Below, piece after piece: positions 1 through 10,800 of a DNA stretch of 64,000 nucleotides. The notes under the pieces are model-generated. The model was not told the DNA's origin, did no database searches, and saw nothing but the letters and a program-made list of their open reading frames with translations. Both the position numbers and the translations under genes were made by a program. Origin of the DNA: Apostichopus japonicus (Eukaryota; Echinodermata; Holothuroidea; Aspidochirotida; Stichopodidae); NCBI RefSeq assembly GCF_037975245.1, contig NC_092571.1:23875564-23939563 (forward strand). Direction: 5' to 3'. Within the stretch, counting starts at the first letter, position 1. The number at the start of each line of letters is the position of its first letter.

Positions 1-826
1 ACAATATTAGTATATATATTTGAATGATGTACGGTTCACTTTCATAAGGCTGTTACTGCTAGCTATTATAACTTACTACCAAAAGGGAGAAATCACAATC
101 CAATCTTTGATCCTTCTGCCTTCCTTCCCCAATCTTCCTCTGCTGTCAAGTCAGGAAACAAAAAATTGTGTCCCTAGCATCTTTGCCCACTTTCCCAAAT
201 ATTGAGAGATTTTAAGGCATCTGTTCATCTCAGTTCATCATCAGTACAGTGCCTGCAGCCATGAATACTGAACAATGTGCTATTCAGCCATGTATTAAAA
301 GAAACAAAGCATAAACGATACTTCTCACTTCACACAGTGGAACCAATGGGGGGCGGGAACGGTGGACACAAAGGCACAAAATTCAGTTGGGGGAACAATA
401 TTTGTTTCCTTTTACTTGTGAAGTTTTTGTACACTTAACGGTGGCACAGAAGAGTGGGGGTGGGGCACAGTATTCTGCACGCAGGGGCACAGTCCCCTTT
501 TTGTCCTGGCCTGGCAACCGGCCTGAGGTACTGCCTCCAATATAGCAACCTAGTAAGCTGTTTGATTCTGTCAAGTGCGCATAGACCAAATGAGACCATA
601 GAGGAGAAAGACAACAGACTGGCCAATACTATCAATGACATAAACCTGAGTTGATCTTTTGATAAATTTGTTCCTTAAACATACAAATGAAGAGGGTTTT
701 TCAGAATATATAAAACACATGCATTTAACTGATACTGATCGCTAATGATATTTCATCTTCAAGTTTTTCTGTGATAAGAAATTGTTCGACAGGAGATACA
801 TCCAAATACTTGCACTTTTGTTTTAC
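1..826. other. no supported gene; downstream side of C3orf33-like gene
   Basis: On the minus strand this lies 3' of the third C3orf33-like exon, so it should be intron or hold a later exon. I looked for a continuation resembling the conserved part of the family that follows the phase-1 junction and found none I could support. The short open frames at 383-654 overlap one another on both strands and look random. Confidence 0.5.
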
Positions 827-983
827 CTCGTTGACTTGATTGTATTTTCCATGGCAATGGTAGAATTGGTAAGTGACTAACTTCTATCACTCCATCTTCG
901 ACTTTTTCAACTCTACCATGTAAATGGACTCGACGCTGAACAAAACCCTTTGGAATATCTTTGGCATTTCTGAATGTAGTCAC
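827..983 (-). CDS. C3orf33: C3orf33-like exon 3 (conserved core)
   Basis: 52 codons plus one base, after acceptor TTTCTCAG and ending at CGAG|GTAAAA. The phase-1 end falls where the human protein reads ...RG, so the next exon should lie to the left of or near the window edge. If the donor is not used, the frame runs to a stop at 759. Confidence 0.75.
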
Positions 984-2850
984 CTGAGAAAAAGACGTAA
1001 AACTAACGTAAAAAATGGAAATGAACCCTTTCGGTGTAACATACACTTGAAGAAATGATAATTAATATTTAAAATTTAGTGTCCAGAGAAACCAGACTGT
1101 ATTTTTTTATCACATTAATGTTTATTCATAGCTCTCAAATGACATCAAGGTTCAAAGGTATTAAATTCTCCTGTCTCAAGAGCATGAAATCTGTTAGAAC
1201 TCAAAATGATTCTCAACGCTCTTTTCAACAGTTTTTATTCCAAAATATCTTTAATAATACAATACAACTTTTCCCACCAGAGTACCAACATCTAATATCA
1301 TATTGTGAATGAAAATAAAGCCAGCTCTAAGTGTTAAAGAATAAAAGTGAAAACTAATCAAACACAGAGTGTTCAAATTTAAATTACTTTTGCTGCTATA
1401 TCTCACCAGACGTACACTTCTGCCAATGGTCAGTACCCCTGCTATTGCAGTTGTTGTAACAGCAATCTGAAAGAGAAGGTAAAAGTGGAACAAGTAAGAA
1501 CAAGAACAAGTGATTCATGCTGACAAATAAAACATAGAACTGTTAGGACACCAAAAAGGAAACCAATTTTAAGCTTCAAATTCACATTTCTCAAGCCAGT
1601 GACATACCTGTACGAGTTGGCAAAGGATGGTGCAATATGCTTAAGTCCCCCAACCTCAACCCCCTTCCTACCCACTGTCTTTTATTCAAATATGGCAACT
1701 TTCTGTGCATATAGTTGAAGCACTACCTGTAGGTGGTTTCGATAAAACATTATTTATACTAATTAAAGATCTTAATATGGATCATTCAGACCAGTTGCTC
1801 AGTTCGGGCATTCTGTAGATGTTCAAAATGTCTAATAAATTTAATTTATATATTTATTGAAAAAGTTTTTTACTAGGCCGTGGCTATTCTTACGACTAGT
1901 CGTAATAATTATTTATAAACTATTCTTACGACAAAGGCGAATTCAAGCGCAGTAAAGTAAATAAAGCAACTGCGCATGTAGTAGGGGTAACCCTAACTTT
2001 AACCCTAAACCCCAATCCTAACACTAACCCTAACCGGAAATTATTGTTACTCCTGCTCGTAAAAATAGTACTCCTGTCATAAAAATAGCAACTGCGCATG
2101 CGTAATCGGAAATTATTCTTACGAATAGTCGTAAGAATAGCCACTTTGTTTTTACTAACACCTGGACATCAAAATAACATCTGACTGAGTTTGCCCTGTT
2201 CCCAAAGAAATATGATACCCTTAAGCAAGCACAGAATGAAATTTTTTGTTTTGAATGTTTGAAGTAAGGATGCTTCTCTTCACAAGTAATAAATTAAAAT
2301 AAGACCCTGCAAATGTGAAAGTCATTTATCCTCTGTGTTATGCTACTTTGAAATTGATTAAAGAACTTAATATACACAATCATGGTATCTACAGTGGAGC
2401 CTGATTAATTTTGACAACTAAGTTCTAGCATATGGTTTCAAGCTCTCAACAGCAGTGGATGGAGTATCTGCAGCCAATATCGTGAGGCATTTGCAATTCT
2501 GCAACACCATATATAGCGGCATTTACCACGTGTATCTTTGTTATGTAACTGGGATGATTATCGAAAATGTTAGATTGCCATTAACATCACCCTGTAACCA
2601 TGAGAAAATTGACCAGAGACTGATAATATATATATTCGCAGAATCGGTTCTCTGCAATTAGGCCTACATGTTCTCCTACTGCAGACCTAATTATCGACTC
2701 GACTGAGAAAGTGAGAGGTTCAGTTCTTACCTGTAAAATACTTTGGTACCTGTCGATGAAATTCGTAAAGTTCTGCAACAAATTGGTCTCTGAATCTCCG
2801 TTTTCTGCCCTTTGATGACTGTTGGGCAACCGGGAACCATTTCTGGCCAT
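827..2850 (-). CDS. C3orf33: C3orf33-like membrane protein, partial (exons 1-3)
   Basis: Three minus-strand exons join in frame: 2850-2731, 1466-1407 and 983-827 (112 codons seen). Exon 1 starts at an ATG (MARNGSRLPNS...). Exon 2 encodes a hydrophobic segment followed by a basic stretch (IAVTTTAIAGVLTIGRSVRL), matching the membrane segment and RSIRL-type motif of human C3orf33. Exon 3 has the conserved run DIPKGFVQRRVHLHGRV...DGVIEVSHLPI, corresponding to the DIP-EFIRRNVKLRGR...EHIPI region of the family. Donors GTAAGA, GTGAGA and GTAAAA and the preceding AGs fit. The gene continues past the left window edge from a phase-1 junction. I recall C3orf33 being linked to mitochondrial inner-membrane organisation (MISO), but that is recollection and not visible here. 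The gene is divergent from the SLC25A36-like gene. Identification is good; the 3' end is unknown. Confidence 0.8.
1407..1466 (-). CDS. C3orf33: C3orf33-like exon 2 (membrane segment)
   Basis: 20 codons, phase 0 at both ends, between acceptor TTTCAG and donor CTG|GTGAGA. It encodes the hydrophobic segment and GRSVRL motif typical of the family. Confidence 0.75.
1876..2148. mobile_element. MITE with telomere-like core (Mutator-like target size)
   Basis: Ends form an imperfect terminal inverted repeat: GTGGCTATTCTTACGACTA on the left, with its complement at 2117-2144 on the right. A 9-bp direct repeat TTTTTACTA lies at 1867-1875 and 2149-2157, compatible with a MULE-type duplication. The core at about 1988-2035 is a degenerate run of CCCTAA-like units. 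It sits in intron 1 of the C3orf33-like gene and has no coding capacity. Confidence 0.65.
1988..2035. repeat. degenerate interstitial telomere-like repeat (CCCTAA)n
   Basis: Several CCCTAA and CCCTAAA words separated by one to a few bases (ACCCTAAC, AACCCTAAAC, CACTAACCCTAACC). The C-rich strand is on the plus strand. It lies wholly inside the MITE at 1876-2148, so it probably arose or arrived with the element and not by chromosome fusion. Confidence 0.6.
2731..2850 (-). CDS. C3orf33: C3orf33-like exon 1 (start codon)
   Basis: 40 codons from ATG at 2850-2848 to donor CAG|GTAAGA at 2731. Upstream in-frame sequence is open to 2874 but only with a GTG. An acceptor-like CTTTGCAG precedes the ATG, so a 5' untranslated exon may exist. 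Phase 0 end. Confidence 0.75.
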
Positions 2851-3350
2851 AGCTGCAAAGAGGCACACGACCACTGATCAGTGCTCACGACCAACCAAAA
2901 CAACGCCTGTCGGAAGCTAGCAAGCCATTATCAGCAGAATATAGCAACATACACTAGCAGCAGACAACAACGAAAAGGGCAACCCAACACACCAACTGTT
3001 CACCTCAGCAGCGGCAACACGGGCAAATGCAACTTATCACGCAAGAAGTTGTTTATATTTATCATTAAAAAAAATAATAACTCGAGTTATGGGGGTATTT
3101 GAGGTGCCTGATATGTACCAGGAGACGAAACCCGCCGCTTAAACGTGTTATGGTTCCACAATCGGAAACAAAAGTTATTTCTGGAACAGAACTGACCATT
3201 AACAGTTTACCGCTATTTTGGTACAAAGTCGTGCAATGAGTTTTCGGTTGGGACTTCACATACCATGCAACACTCAGTTTTACCGATAGAGGCCTTTTAC
3301 CATGAGAAAGATGCTGATGGTCTTGTCTTTTCTTTTAGTGGATGCTCTTA

Positions 3351-4076
3351 AAGCAGCATTTTGCGTTGGGTCGCTTTTTTCCACCTTTTCAACATGTGCA
3401 TCGATTTTTTTACATGTATCAATCATAAAACAGCAAACTAAGATGCCATCCAAGTTTCACCCTGCCAAGAGCGTTAATTAGCGAGTAATTAACGATTTAT
3501 GTCGATAACGAGTAAAAGTGTCCTCGACAAAGTTTTCATATCTCCAAATCCACTAGTTTGAATTCCACCAATCAGTGAATAGTATGTTTATTCATAAGCA
3601 TTTTGCGTTTGGTCGCCGTTTTCTACGTTTTGACATGTCCATCGAGTTTTTTACATACATCAAATCACAAAACAGCAAATTAAGATATTAGCCAAGTTTT
3701 TCCCTGCCAAAAACGTTAATTGGCGAGTATTCCACATAAAAAATTAATCGCATTCAGTTCCCAAACCCACTAGTTTGAATTCAACCAATCAGAGATGCAG
3801 GTTTAGTTATGAGCCGTTGCTAAAAATAAAAAAATTTATTCATAAGCATTTTGCGTTTGGTCGCCGTTTTCTACGTTTTGACATGTCCATCGAGTTTTTT
3901 ACATACATCAAATCACAAAACAGCAAATTAAGATATTAGCCAAGTTTTTCCCTGCCAAAAACGTTAATTGGCGAGTATTCCACATAAAAAATTAATCGCA
4001 TTCAGTTCCCAAACCCACTAGTTTGAATTCAACCAATCAGAGATGCAGGTTTAGTTATGAGCCGTTGCTAAAAATA
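3351..4076. repeat. three-copy tandem repeat, unit about 248 bp
   Basis: Copy 2 (3587-3834) and copy 3 (3835-4076) are almost identical, both beginning TTTATTCATAAGCATTTTGC and ending GAGCCGTTGCTAAAAATA. Copy 1 (about 3351-3585) is clearly related but much diverged: it shares CATTTTGCGTT-GGTCGC, AAAACAGCAAA-TAAGAT and CCACTAGTTTGAATTC. This suggests an old duplication followed by a recent one. Confidence 0.85.
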
Positions 4077-5156
4077 GATTCAAGACTTTGCGTTGGTACA
4101 ACCAGGGAGTTGTTATGCAACTCTCTGGTACAACTGCCATATAGACTGTACACAAATCAAGCGTGGTGTTATATTACGTATCTGTCAATGACGTTCGTAG
4201 TGTTTAAATATTCATATTATGGGCGAGGTTTATTGGGTTCCCAACGGAAAATATCTTGGAGAACAACAAAGTTGAAAGTTGCAATTTTTTCGACTTTTAT
4301 GCCACCATTTGAAGTAAAATATAAATAGATAAGCTAGTTATGTATGTCGTTATGGCATAGTGGAGTCAGTGAGGTTGAGAAAAATCATAGAAAAGGACGC
4401 AAAATGCTGCTTTAATTGCTCTTAGCTTCAAACCGTTCAAAACAACAACAGCGCAAAGTATGTAGCACACTGGTAAAAACAGCATACCACGGCGTTTCTG
4501 AAAATTGTAAAATTGCAACTGTCTGTTCGAACTAAGAGGGAGTTGAACAATTCCTTGGTTCAAAACAGATAATTCATTGAAATCACCATATATCATTATT
4601 ATGGTATATTCGCGGGGTTCTTATATAAAAGGTAGCCACACGCACGTTACTGTGATTCATATAACCACACAAAATATTTTTTTCTATCAAGGTAGACGGA
4701 TCATATATAGCGGTATCAATTTTTAGGGCAAAACGTTGGCGCTCGTCTACTTCTATCTTTCAGATGTTCAGCACACAGTTGATTTAGAAAAAGTATTTTG
4801 CTGTAGCGCCCAGGCCCTGAATGTATGATTTCCGACGTAGTCTTTTTCACTGGTAATTTCTGTGGTAATGCCATGCAAAATACCCTATAGGAAACATGCA
4901 CTCAACAGAAATCCTGCAACTTTTGCAATGGAAAGCTGCTATAACTGGATCTTCAACAACGTATTTAATCCGAGGCGGACTGATGCGGATTACTCATGAT
5001 AAATGTTACAAAGGCCTTAATTTATATTTATTTTTCATTTTTGCATATTGAAGTTATTCCAAGTTTAAATCCAATGGAGATGGGTAGAGTGATGATCATT
5101 TGCGGCAATCTTGCTGCGACCCCAACTCCCGTCCACTTTGATCGACAGTCGCATAA

Positions 5157-5161
5157 TGTAG

Positions 5162-5195
<34 letters not shown>

Positions 5196-5200
5196 CTACA
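5157..5200. repeat. 44-bp perfect palindrome with (TA)n core
   Basis: The arms TGTAGCC...GGCTACA flank an uninterrupted TA dinucleotide run, so the whole 44 bases equal their own reverse complement. It can extrude as a cruciform or fold as an RNA hairpin. Confidence 0.9.
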
Positions 5201-5322
5201 GTGACCATATATGCATGAACACCATGTTATCAAACTAAACATGAGGTATGATGCTAGAACGCTGAGTAAATAAAAATACAGGTGGTTTGATAGTTATGCT
5301 AGTCCATCTTATTCTAGCTACT

Positions 5323-5606
5323 CAGCAATTACACAAAAACGTTTTAAAAACGTTATGAAAATATTTGGTCTTTTGTTTTGATAACGTTATTTGTGGTGTA
5401 ATAAGTATGTCACAAAAACGTTTTCAGGCTTTATTTCAAAACGTTGTATCGTTAAAACATTTATATAACGTTTTCAAAATGTGAGAAAAATATCACATCC
5501 CATAAAAAAAGTTATACCGATGTTTTCATAACACCACATTTAACGTTATGAAAACATATTTTAGAGGCTCTTTTAAAAACGTTATGATATTGTTTTGTGT
5601 TTGCTG
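5323..5606. repeat. AACGTT-rich element, possible MITE
   Basis: About eight copies of the palindrome AACGTT occur in roughly 250 bp, mostly as AAAACGTT or AACGTTATGAAAA. The ends look like imperfect inverted repeats (CAGCAATTACACAAAA on the left, complement of CAGCAAACACAAAAC on the right). No clean target duplication could be found, so transposon status is tentative. Confidence 0.5.
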
Positions 5607-7410
5607 GATATAGGTTGGAAAGGGAAGCGGGATATCGATAATGCAGTTTGTTGATGAAGCGCCCGATCGTCATGTTGGCTCAACTTGCCGTAATGTACGT
5701 AAGCACACATGAAAACAGCCTATGGTAGCCACAAAGTCAACGATTGACATCGATAGCAACTGAAATATCAATCAAAGAAGTTCTAAGTGAGATTTACAGA
5801 TTCAAATATTCAGCATGATCCCCAAATATGATACAAACTCAAATAGTTATCTCAAGTGTTCGAACTTCAACAGTAAGTTTGATGGCATCCTCCACTGTCC
5901 AAGCCCGTTATCCGCATTATACGGTAGCTAGCCTAAATATCTTGATTTTCCAAATGCCAGTTCGCTGGTAGAGGAATATTTCTATGACGGTACTACAAAA
6001 CTGTTCTACTGCGCAATTTTAGCGTGCTCATAGTTGTTGGAAATATTGTCTGCCTATAAGACTGAGTGGCACCCAAATTTTCTCAGGTATACGCTTACTT
6101 CAGAAACATGGAGTCCACCTCCAATCTTTGTTTATAAATTTATCCCAGGGACGTTCCACCCTCAGCTTCGTCTAGTAATTGGGAATCCCGTACAAACCGG
6201 AATTTTGTCAACAATGTTTTGATTAACTGCCAAGAAACAAGTTCACGCAGAGACAATTCTTTTCATATGATCACTCAGTCAGTCAGTTGGTAGGAAGAAA
6301 TCGCGCTGACTAATATCCAATCAGATGCGAGGATTATTCACTATGCCCCGCCTTACCATGCTTGGAAAGCATGCAGAACTCAGGGTGTAAACAAGGCCTG
6401 ACAGAGCATCATGTTCTCAAATCGTGCATTTTATCAAGTGTACCATACGTTGAATATAACTGCGTGAAATCTCGCGAAACTGTTCGAGTGTTATCAACGA
6501 TTTCTTAAGGAATAACCAAGTTAGAGGGAAAACTGTTCCATGCTTATGTAAAAACATTTGTGTACAACCGTATTTTATTGTAGAGTAAGGCATAGAAGGC
6601 AAGTTTAGGTCCAAAACTCATCGTGGAATTGCGTAAGTCAAGTGTAACACTAACGGTAATTGTAACCTATGTCATGTTATGGTCTCCTAAGTAGTAAGTG
6701 TTGACATGTCGTAACGTGTGTTTCCCTCCCATTCCAAGGTTGTATGCAATATCCATTGTAACACTAACAGAGAGATTTTTCTTTGAGTATATGGCGTAAG
6801 TCTCAAACCCGTGTGGTATAATGTGTTACTTGCCTTCAAAGTGCAAAATCGTATTCAGACCGTGCACATTGCCTTTAGTTATATATCAGTATCACTGTAC
6901 CAGTAACATATACTACAGGTTATGTAAAGTACTTTGCCTGTGTGAGTGTGACTGAAGCCCTGGCCTAGTCCTAAAAAGTAATACAATGACAGTAACACAG
7001 CCTACCCTTAAACCGAATGCTACCATGTTTAGCATATTAGTGCTAAGGCTACTTATAGTTCTGTTTATGTTGGTAAACATGCCTAACTTAGTACATGTAG
7101 GCAGTGGCAGTATAATTATGTTCATCCTAGGCCTAGTTAAAGTGTAACAAAGCTAGGGCCTGGTTAGTTGTGAGTTGTGACAATAGCGTATTGTTAAGCT
7201 ACCCAATGGCATGCTCATTGTCATGGCATGATGATGGTATTACTGATGCTGATTGAACAAAACATTTCTTCATTTTACAGAAAGGAAGGCCATAGACTTG
7301 ACCAAGGCAGGGTGCTTAAATTTATTTATTTATGCTAAAGCCTTGGTTAAGTTGGCATCGCCTCTTTACTAGCCTAGTTCTTACTCTATGACAATGAACT
7401 TAAATAAACA

Positions 7411-7429
7411 TTGGGGGGGGGGGGGGGAG
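7411..7429. repeat. poly-G tract
   Basis: An uninterrupted G run of about 18 bases, one of many long G or C homopolymers in this window. Confidence 0.8.
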
Positions 7430-7807
7430 AGTATGGGATGTTCAGTTAGAACAAGTTAAAGGCAGTAACTGTGCTTATACTATGAGCATGCAAAGTGAAA
7501 CAGTCATGTGATTGTGTTTAGCCAGGTATCTCACAGACTGATCAATTGAGGGTGATTTCAGGAAATCTATATTCCTAATCATTTGCAAACTTACTGTTCA
7601 CCATCAATATGTACAGCATACAGGCCTAATGTTTTGCATCCCATAAAACTGTAAGTCTCCAGAAATAGCTTCTTGTACCAAGCCTGTCAAATGTCAGGAC
7701 TTTAGAATCATCTTATTCCAAAAATAGTATTTTGAATTGTTATCTCATAATTTTTCTTTGACAGCAGTGGCACACTACTACAAGAGACTGTAGATGTAAG
7801 CCTACAA

Positions 7808-7857
7808 ATGATTTCCCAAAGTATTTCACCACAGGTTATACATTTGGTTGCAGGAGG
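7808..7857 (+). CDS. SLC25A36: SLC25A36-like exon 1 (start codon)
   Basis: Too short to show as an open frame by itself. ATG at 7808 gives [17 protein letters not shown], and the donor is GG|GTGAGT. HLVAGG followed by CGGTVGA of exon 2 reproduces the start of repeat 1 in the family. An acceptor-like TTTGACAG at 7757-7764 suggests the exon begins at 7765, so upstream 5' UTR or extra N-terminal codons remain possible. Confidence 0.8.
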
Positions 7858-10800
7858 GTGAGTAACTTGACTTATATTTCAGTTGACTATCTAGCTTCAA
7901 ATTGTTACAAAAGGAAAAGGATTTTTTAGTAGTATCTTTAAGTTGCTGTTTTATTGACTTTTCTCATGCTTCAAGGAGGTGGCATAACAGCCATAGCACC
8001 AAAACACAAATAAAAAGATACTGTAAAGAAATATGAAAGCAGTGACAACCAGTGAGGCAATTAACTTGTACACAATGTACTAAAGGAAAGTTAAAATAAG
8101 ACAATACAGTTCCTCAGAAGTAGAATTTTGTGGCACATGAGGTTTACAGTAAGCAAAATAGACAGTCAACTTAGGCCCATAGCTGTCTTCTCCCATCACA
8201 ACACTAAATCTTAAATACAAAAATAAATTGGCTCTAAACTAAAAGAAAAAAAACCCAGTGCATCTCCAAATGAAAAATGCAAGATCGAGACATAGATGAT
8301 AAACGTTTTCATGTGTGTCTAAACCAGGTTACATTAATTACTGTAAATTAGGAGCATTCTTTTTACATTGGTATTTATATTTCTACATTGTTTCTTCCTA
8401 CAGATGTGGTGGGACAGTTGGTGCGGTCATTACTTGTCCTTTGGAAGTTGTAAAAACGAGGCTGCAATCTTCCAAGGCTTCTATCAAATTCCTTCCGACT
8501 CCAAACATAAATGCTGACGGTGCCGTCACTCATGTTTCAAGACGCTCGTTGGGAGTCTTCCAGTCACTGAAGTGAGTCAAATATGACGGGTAGATCCTTG
8601 TACTGTTTAGAGATATTGATCAGTTTCTTGCTTAAAGGCATTGAAGACTCGCCCAAAACCGTGTGCCGCTCTCTGAAAAAGTTAACTTTCCGTTGCTTGC
8701 AAGTGAAATTTTCTGCTTGTTGCTACAAAATACAGACAGTAATAAAACGTGATACCTTGTTATCTTAAGCTGGACCTGAGATATCCATCGCTGTATCGTT
8801 TGTACACTGTACTGTGGGTATTGACCGCAGCTGTATGTACTGACTGTACACTAGTGTCTAATTACCGACGGTAGAAAGCTGTATGCATATTTTCTGGAAT
8901 CGATGGTGGTGTCTAACACTTCTGTTACACCTCATTCGAAACTTGGTCAGATTGCCGGCATAAGACGTTTCTTTCTGCGCGAGTCTTCACACCCTTTAAG
9001 TTGTGTGGTGTTTGGTGACAACCAAAACATTCCTTGAGTGTGTCCAAGCAACAGCTAGTGTAGATTTATAGTTAAAGCAGATGGCAGTAGTGCTATAGCC
9101 AGAAACTAGGAGTAGGGGATCCAAATTTGCTGTCTGGATGTGGAAGGGGTTTTAATGGGGGAAGGGAGTGTCCACTGTTGGGAATTTTTGCATTGATTGT
9201 CAGTGATTATATGCAAATTGGTGGCATGTGTTTCACATTTTCAAGTAAATAGTGAGTGTGTCATAATTGTGGCATTTGGCTGCGACCCATCGCCCTTCTT
9301 CCCCCTTGAACGATGTCGTTGGAATATGGTTGCTTGTGTGATGGTTGGCGCTGCTTCCTTGCCACAAGTTCATCAAGCTTGGTTTGAAGAGGCGATATTG
9401 TACTCCTGAGATTAGCACACAGGGATACCACAGACCCTTGGAACATCCTATGCGACCGCAAGAACCAAATAGGTTGTGGACCGTCGCCCTAAAGCCTGGA
9501 TCACCAGTAACTTCATGACCCCTAGCTCAGAGAATAATTTAGTGTTCAAACTTTGTGTAGCAGTTGTTGCTAACAAAATATGATAGCTCCTGTGCTTGAA
9601 ACTGCCATACATCTTTGCAGTTGTATTGCATTTTTGTTAGTTTTGTGAAGTAACATTTTGCTATGCAGTACAAATAAATTAACCCTGTTAAGTTAGTTGG
9701 TTACATAATAATTCTCAGTTGTCCAGTTTCCTGTTGTATAGTACGAGCTCTGCTAGTAGAAGTTGCATACATGTAGTATATATATGCAAGAAAATATGAT
9801 ATATAAATGAACTGATTGTTAACTGCTGTGTGCATAATTTGCTTTTCTGTGTTTCCTGTTGACCATTTTGTGCTGCAAGGGCTTTTGAATGGGTTCAAGG
9901 TTTATGTGTGTTCATTTATGTAGAGAAGAAAAAAACAATATTAAGAAACTGTTTTATGACAATATTAACTTGTGACTGTACAGTGTCACTGCTGAGGTAT
10001 TTGGGTCATCCACCTTACCAGTTGTATTTCCTCTTTCAGAACTATTTGTATTGAAGAAGGAGGAAGTGCTTTATTTAGAGGATTAGGACCGAACCTTGTC
10101 GGGATTGCGCCATCGAGGTGAGTTACCGATTTCTGTTTTCTTGTTCTGTTTATAAAATTCCCTTCTCAATAGTTTTACACCTGGTGTGCATTCATACAGT
10201 GTGCAGTGTTATACTGGTGTTCATACTGTGTTTTATGGTGTTTCACTGGTGTTAATGAATTTTGATACAGTGTTAGACTGGTTTTCACATAGTGCGATAC
10301 AGTGCTCATGGGTGCAAATGTTTAGTGCTTACAATGCTGATGAGTGATTTTCAGTGCTTATTTACAAACACAAGTGACACTTTCTGTTGTGAAGCAAAGA
10401 ACACACAGTGAATCTCACACATTATTGAGACAAGGTTGGTATAATTTTGGACTGTTAATTTAATCCAGCACCGAAACTGTCTGTGATACCGATAAAAGGG
10501 TCGACAAAAATGCGGTGTCACAAGTTGGAATTACCATAATCAGGTTTGGGTCGCCCACGCATGCTGTAAATGTTGTTTCTTCAGTTCTCAATTTCATTAT
10601 TTATAAAGCCTCATAATTATAGTGAGGGAGTGCTATACACAAGCTCCTCATGTAAAATCAATAGTTGCATATTCTGTTGTTGAATCCAATGCAGCATGCA
10701 GTAAATCCCACACATGTATATATCTGAAAATCTTTTCATTTTCAGTTAGTAGCAGAGCCACAGTAGTCATGCTCAACTACAATCAATCAGTATCAAGTAA

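Larger units (their letters stand above)
2851..7764. other. divergent intergenic region, about 4.9 kb
   Basis: Lies between the start codons of the C3orf33-like (minus) and SLC25A36-like (plus) genes and should hold both promoters and 5' untranslated exons. I see no convincing TATA box. A donor-like GTAAGT near 6628 could belong to a 5' UTR exon of the carrier. Repeats within it are listed separately. No protein-coding frame is supportable. Confidence 0.5.

Noticed and set aside
1988..2035. Interstitial telomere as evidence of an ancestral chromosome fusion
   Set aside because: The CCCTAA run is confined within a MITE with inverted ends and a flanking duplication, so transposition explains it better.
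5323..5606. hAT target duplication around the AACGTT element
   Set aside because: The 8-mers flanking CAGCAA...TTGCTG (TAGCTACT and GATATAGG) do not match, so I left it as a possible MITE only.
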